Positions 23,781 to 25,954 of a stretch of 25,954 bases of DNA are shown here, piece after piece. Both the position numbers and the translations under genes were made by a program. Numbering within the stretch: the first letter of the stretch is position 1; every line of letters begins with the position of its first letter. The notes below the pieces were generated by a model. It was not told the DNA's origin. It was given only the letters and a program-made list of their open reading frames with translations, and did no database searches. The DNA is taken from IMG/VR virus record IMGVR_UViG_3300048444_000129, positions 1 through 25,954 of that record; one strand, given 5' to 3'. The DNA comes from a virus.

Positions 23781-24044
23781 TTAATTAGAAAAAACGTTAG
23801 AAGATCCAGAAATACTGTGTCCACAACTTGCTGAGTCTCCTTGACGACAAATAAACTTACCATTTGCTCTTACTGTTGATGATTTTCCAACCATAGGTGG
23901 TGGAGGTGAATGTGGCGATAATCCATGTCCTGCAACAGTGTCACCTACTCTGACAATTCCCGATCCGTTGACAAAAACGTCTGAACTTCCATCAATTGCA
24001 ACGCCTCCAGCGGCATCAACACCTTTTCGAGCAACTCCTGGCAT
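23781..24044 (-). CDS. PAAR-motif baseplate spike tip protein (87 aa), gp5.4-like
   Basis: The protein has the short glycine/proline-rich repeat pattern of PAAR spike tips: A-R-K-G-V-D near the start, a V-F-V-N-G-S-G-I-V-R-V-G-D segment, H40 and H45 around S-P-H-S-P-P-P-P, and an R-Q-G-D-S-A-S-C-G-H block with Cys74 and His76. PAAR proteins form a sharp cone that caps the central spike and hold a metal with His/Cys side chains. T4 gp5.4 is the known counterpart. AAGGAAG lies nine bases before the ATG. Its place just before gp25 and gp6 fits a baseplate hub/wedge operon. The spike/lysozyme gene (gp5) and gp53 are not in this window. Confidence 0.88.
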   Translation of the reverse strand: MPGVARKGVDAAGGVAIDGSSDVFVNGSGIVRVGDTVAGHGLSPHSPPPPMVGKSSTVRANGKFICRQGDSASCGHSISGSSNVFSN

Positions 24045-24045
24045 A

Positions 24046-24198
24046 TTATTGTGCTCTTCCTTGCGAACTATAAGATTTAAACTGTCTTTTTTTGTGTTTA
24101 TTCATTGAAGATGTTTTTACACTGCCTTTTCTCTTTGCTTGTGATGTTTTTTTTGGTTTGCTTACATGTGCAACAAATGATTTTGCTAATTTTGCCAT
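24046..24198 (-). CDS. Tiny highly basic protein (50 aa), unrecognised
   Basis: This short reading frame begins with an ATG at 24198 that overlaps the upstream stop as TAATG and ends one base before the PAAR start, so it fits the operon exactly. The product begins MAKLAKSFVAHV and is then rich in Lys, Ser, Arg and Gln (K-P-K-K-T-S-Q-A-K-R-K-G; N-K-H-K-K-R-Q). There are almost no acidic residues. Such a protein is probably disordered and may bind nucleic acid or an acidic partner. No homologue is recognised. The tight spacing on both sides is the main evidence that it is real. Confidence 0.62.
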   Translation of the reverse strand: MAKLAKSFVAHVSKPKKTSQAKRKGSVKTSSMNKHKKRQFKSYSSQGRAQ

Positions 24199-24404
24199 TA
24201 TCTACCTATTTTCTTCTTTCTACCTAGTGGTAATTGAATTGAAGACACAATTTTTTTGCCTTTTTTACTAATATATTCAAATCCAATCAATTGATTCTTA
24301 AAATTTTCTTGGACAGACTTAACTGCCTTCTTAAAACTTGTATTTTCTTTTTTTTCTTCTTGTCCTTTTTCGTTCCAAAATAAAAATTCACGCATTTTTG
24401 CCAT
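24198..24404 (-). CDS. Small basic protein, first gene of the baseplate operon (68 aa)
   Basis: The start at 24404 (MAKMREFLFWNEKGQ) was chosen because AAGGAG lies ten bases upstream. The open frame continues upstream through A/T-rich control sequence with no ribosome site. The protein has an aromatic N-terminus, a charged helix (K-K-E-N-T-S-F-K-K-A-V-K-S-V-Q-E-N-F-K), an amphipathic strand with G-F-E-Y-I, and a basic tail (G-R-K-K-K-I-G-R). No family is recognised. It is the first gene after the CATAAATA late box and is coupled by TAATG to the next tiny gene. A role in baseplate assembly or early structural function is possible but unproven. Confidence 0.62.
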   Translation of the reverse strand: MAKMREFLFWNEKGQEEKKENTSFKKAVKSVQENFKNQLIGFEYISKKGKKIVSSIQLPLGRKKKIGR

Positions 24405-24414
24405 GATTCGTTCA

Positions 24415-24420
24415 CTCCTT
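24415..24420 (-). promoter_or_regulatory. Ribosome binding site AAGGAG deciding the 68-aa gene start
   Basis: The minus strand reads AAGGAG with ten bases to the ATG at 24404. It is the only good site nearby and rules out the longer upstream reading frame that would begin at 24500. Confidence 0.7.
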
Positions 24421-24441
24421 GTAAGATTCGTTGTTTTTTTA

Positions 24442-24449
24442 TATTTATG
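24442..24449 (-). promoter_or_regulatory. Late promoter box CATAAATA for the baseplate operon
   Basis: The minus strand reads CATAAATA 38 bases before the 68-aa gene start, which fits the relaxed NATAAATA late consensus described for T4-like cyanophages. It would start the long leftward late transcript. One base differs from the four perfect boxes further left. Confidence 0.55.
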
Positions 24450-24605
24450 ACTAAAAAAAACGAGTGTTCTCACTTTGTTCTCCTGTGCAAATTGGCACAC
24501 CCTAAAAAACCAAGTAAAATCAACACTTTTTTTTGCTTTTTTTTTGTTTTTTTTGCTCTTTTTGCTTGATTTTTCTGTTTTTTTCCTATAATATAAGTGT
24601 ATATT
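24450..24605. other. Divergent intergenic control region, poly-T rich
   Basis: No gene is supported in these 150 bases between the leftward late operon and the rightward small-gene array. The left half holds a short inverted repeat, TGTGC-AAATTG-GCACA at 24484-24499. The right half is a run of T tracts on the plus strand (24528-24586) that leads into a TATAAT box. The long T tracts could bend the DNA or act as an upstream activating element. Confidence 0.6.
24565..24592 (+). promoter_or_regulatory. Sigma70-like promoter for the rightward small-gene array
   Basis: A perfect TATAAT at 24587-24592 is preceded by CTTGAT at 24565-24570 with a 16-base spacer. A TTGCTT at 24562 gives a longer, poorer spacing. 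The expected start near 24599 lies ahead of the first small gene. A host-type promoter here fits an early gene array, in contrast to the late boxes on the other strand. Confidence 0.5.
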
Positions 24606-24638
24606 ATGAAAAACAACACTAACAAGAAAGAAAACACT

Positions 24639-24866
24639 ATGAAAAACGAAAATACTATGAATATCAAAAATGATTTAGTTAATGAAATGTTTAATTTTTA
24701 TAATTCAGATTTTATACTTTCTGACTCTTATACTGTTATCAATTCTGGGCTAACTCATTTTTATGATGATGAAACTATAACTCATAGTGAGTTAAATGAA
24801 TATATGCATGAATACAAAGATTTTAAATTAGAATCTATCATTGTCATTCCGGCTATGTCACACTAA
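24639..24866 (+). CDS. Small acidic protein of unknown function (75 aa)
   Basis: The start at 24639 is preferred because AAGAAAG precedes it and the leader matches the leader of the next gene. An ATG at 24606 would add 11 residues but sits almost at the predicted transcript start. The product is acidic (D-D-E-T, H-S-E-L-N-E-Y, K-D-F-K-L-E) with Tyr and Phe and no membrane segment, and ends in a short hydrophobic strand. It is not recognised. As first gene behind a sigma70-like promoter it may be an early host-acting protein, but this is inference. Confidence 0.55.
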   Translation: MKNENTMNIKNDLVNEMFNFYNSDFILSDSYTVINSGLTHFYDDETITHSELNEYMHEYKDFKLESIIVIPAMSH

Positions 24867-24898
24867 TAACACTAACAAAAAAGAAAGAAGAATATATT

Positions 24899-25069
24899 AT
24901 GAAAACTAAAATGAAAATAACAAACACAAAAAATGTGCAAGTACAATTCTTACCTGCTCAAAAAACTAACATAAAACACGTTATAAGAAATAAATCTAAA
25001 TGTGTTCAAACTAGAATGTCTTGGCAAATGATGTCAAAACATTTAAACAAAAATAACAAAGTTGCCTAA
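24899..25069 (+). CDS. Small basic protein of unknown function (56 aa)
   Basis: This reading frame is preceded by an AAGAAAGAAG leader. It encodes a Lys/Asn/Gln-rich basic protein (MKTKMKITNTKNVQVQF, then I-K-H-V-I-R-N-K-S-K, then M-S-W-Q-M-M-S-K-H-L). Its stop lies a few bases before the AAAGGAG of the next gene, as expected for an operon. Its leader shares AACACTAACAA with the leader of the preceding gene. No family is recognised. The positive charge would suit nucleic acid binding. Confidence 0.58.
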   Translation: MKTKMKITNTKNVQVQFLPAQKTNIKHVIRNKSKCVQTRMSWQMMSKHLNKNNKVA

Positions 25070-25088
25070 CCTAAAGGAGAAATACACT

Positions 25089-25295
25089 ATGAACAATACA
25101 ACAAACTTAAATCTTTCAATTGTAAGAAATGTTGCTTATAATAAGATTTCAAAAATGCAATCAACAATAAAAGAAGTTATTGAAGTTGATGATCAACTTT
25201 TAAAAATGATTGATATAAACATGAAAAATGCTATTAATAAAATAATACATGATTACAGAGTTTATAAACAAACCGGCGTAATGAAAGTTAAATAA
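25089..25295 (+). CDS. Small helical protein of unknown function (68 aa)
   Basis: The ATG at 25089 was chosen for its strong AAAGGAG site. The frame can be extended upstream only through a TTG that overlaps the previous gene. After a short Asn/Thr N-terminus the protein looks wholly helical (N-K-I-S-K-M-Q-S-T-I-K-E-V-I-E-V-D-D-Q-L-L-K-M-I), with a basic end. There is no recognised family and no membrane segment. It is part of the rightward array with a repeated leader design. Confidence 0.6.
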   Translation: MNNTTNLNLSIVRNVAYNKISKMQSTIKEVIEVDDQLLKMIDINMKNAINKIIHDYRVYKQTGVMKVK

Positions 25296-25304
25296 GGAGA
25301 AACT

Positions 25305-25463
25305 ATGAAATACTTAACAACATTTTTTGCTATACTTTTTATAATGTCAATGATCAGTGCTACTGGTTTTATTGAAAAAGATAGTTACTTAATCGGATTT
25401 ACTATGATGATACTTGGAATATCATCTGGTTTATTAACGTTAACTTTACAAAACAAACAATAA
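25305..25463 (+). CDS. Small membrane protein with two predicted transmembrane helices (52 aa)
   Basis: An AAGGAGAAACT leader precedes the ATG. The first 22 residues are strongly hydrophobic after M-K-Y-L-T-T, then a short polar turn (E-K-D-S) is followed by a second hydrophobic stretch (Y-L-I-G-F-T-M-M-I-L-G-I-S-S-G-L) and a polar tail. This is a two-helix hairpin in the inner membrane. It could be a holin-like, superinfection-exclusion or host-takeover protein; nothing in the sequence decides between them. It lacks any recognised family signature. Confidence 0.6.
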   Translation: MKYLTTFFAILFIMSMISATGFIEKDSYLIGFTMMILGISSGLLTLTLQNKQ

Positions 25464-25483
25464 CAATAAAGGAGAAATACATT

Positions 25484-25774
25484 ATGACTAAATTAAAATT
25501 TAAAGACTTACCACAAATACTTGAATGGATAAGAGAACCTTCTCATTCTGAACATTTGTATATGATCAAGGCTGCAATACAGAATGTTGAAAATTCTAAG
25601 TTTGTTGTTGGTAGTAAAGTTGTCTTTGGCAGACCTAATGGTCAACAAAGAGTTGGTGTTGTTTTAAGAACAAGAAACAATAAGGCAACTGTTGAAGTAA
25701 GTAATAATCACAATAATGGAACCTCAAAATGGAGAGTGCCATTTGATCTAATGAGAATTAACACTAATGCTTAA
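25484..25774 (+). CDS. Small protein with SH3-like beta-barrel region (96 aa)
   Basis: The N-terminal 35 residues are helical (D-L-P-Q-I-L-E-W-I-R, then M-I-K-A-A-I-Q-N). Residues 40-90 carry a pattern of short strands (V-G-S-K-V-V-F-G-R, then G-V-V-L-R-T-R-N-N-K-A-T-V-E-V, then W-R-V-P-F-D-L-M) typical of KOW/SH3-like barrels that bind nucleic acid or protein. AAAGGAG lies before the start. The fold is an inference from strand pattern. The role, perhaps in translation or transcription control, is unknown. Its stop lies inside the next gene (8-base overlap). Confidence 0.66.
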   Translation: MTKLKFKDLPQILEWIREPSHSEHLYMIKAAIQNVENSKFVVGSKVVFGRPNGQQRVGVVLRTRNNKATVEVSNNHNNGTSKWRVPFDLMRINTNA

Positions 25775-25916
25775 GTGGATATCATTAACTGTTGTAACTG
25801 CCGTCTTAGTGACTTATATACATTTCACTTATAAGACGGCATGTGATGTCAAGGATCAACAAAGAACAAGAAACAAAGAATTAGAAAGAGTATTACAAGA
25901 AATTAATGCTCAATAA
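25767..25916 (+). CDS. Small membrane-anchored protein with charged helix (49 aa)
   Basis: The ATG at 25767 overlaps the end of the preceding gene by eight bases. Residues 4-20 are hydrophobic (W-I-S-L-T-V-V-T-A-V-L-V-T-Y-I), a single N-terminal transmembrane anchor. They are followed by a charged helix (D-Q-Q-R-T-R-N-K-E-L-E-R-V-L-Q-E-I). This topology is shared by i-spanin-like proteins and by many other small phage membrane proteins, and length alone cannot separate them. A 10-bp perfect inverted repeat lies in its coding sequence. Confidence 0.55.
   Translation: MLKWISLTVVTAVLVTYIHFTYKTACDVKDQQRTRNKELERVLQEINAQ
25799..25841 (+). repeat. Inverted repeat/hairpin inside the last small gene
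   Basis: TGCCGTCTTA (25799-25808) and TAAGACGGCA (25832-25841) form a perfect 10-bp stem. An inner GTGA/TCAC stem stands off by a three-base bulge and closes a 12-base loop. No T run follows on the plus strand, so a simple intrinsic terminator is unlikely. It may be an mRNA structure or protein site. Confidence 0.7.
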
Positions 25917-25954
25917 GATTCCGCAAGTTTTCACACTTTCGAACCATCAAAGAA

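Noticed and set aside
24528-24586. Poly-T tracts as intrinsic terminators
   Set aside because: No stable GC-rich stem directly precedes the T runs; the nearby TGTGC/GCACA stem is short and 30 bases away.
24606-24638. Upstream ATG extending the first small plus-strand gene by 11 residues
   Set aside because: It lies almost at the predicted transcript start without a ribosome site, and the stretch matches the untranslated leader of the next gene (AACACTAACAA), so the ATG at 24639 was preferred.
25917-25954. TTCGAACC near the right edge as part of a tRNA T-arm
   Set aside because: The flanking bases do not form the five-pair T stem on either strand, and no acceptor or anticodon arm is visible in the window.

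Overview
The window is AT-rich double-stranded DNA from the genome of a contractile-tailed, T4-like marine bacteriophage. Three things point to this. Several proteins align by eye with T4 baseplate wedge proteins (gp6, gp8, gp25) and a PAAR spike tip. A 2063-residue protein starts with the DUF4815-type N-terminus of marine T4-like phages. The fibre proteins carry the shaft modules common in cyanophage and pelagiphage myoviruses. The strong A+T bias favours a host such as SAR11 (Pelagibacter) over a cyanobacterium, but this is inference. No integrase, tRNA, IS element or CRISPR array was seen.

Layout. (1) Positions 1-1908, plus strand: the C-terminal part of a radical-SAM/SPASM protein, then two tandem, related glycosyltransferases. 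(2) Positions 1869-24404, all minus strand, read right to left: two tiny basic genes, the PAAR spike tip, gp25, gp6, a gp7-like (gpI-like) wedge protein, a very large cysteine-rich YadA-like fibre, a second fibre, a LamG-like protein, a family 9 glycosyltransferase, gp8, the DUF4815 giant, a 72-residue helical protein, two more fibre/structural proteins, a short SDR sugar epimerase, and an unrecognised acidic protein. Several gene junctions are almost seamless (TAATG overlaps or 1-2 base gaps). Four perfect TATAAATA late-promoter boxes lie in the few real gaps of this strand, plus one CATAAATA box ahead of the first gene. (3) Positions 24450-24600: a divergent, poly-T-rich control region with a sigma70-like promoter facing right. 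(4) Positions 24639-25916, plus strand: six tiny genes (49-96 residues) of unknown function, most with the same AAGGAGAAA leader, resembling an early/host-interaction gene array.

How it fits together. The minus-strand block is a late structural cassette for the baseplate wedge, spike tip and host-recognition fibres. Sugar-active genes are placed inside it (the GT9 gene) and at its left edge (the SDR, and the convergent radical-SAM/glycosyltransferase genes). This suggests modification of host surface glycans or of the phage's own Ser/Thr/Asn-rich fibres. The most unusual item is the 1044-residue fibre, with about 32 cysteines concentrated in a YadA-type repeat region. Modules of 46 residues are duplicated inside it and shared with neighbouring fibre genes.
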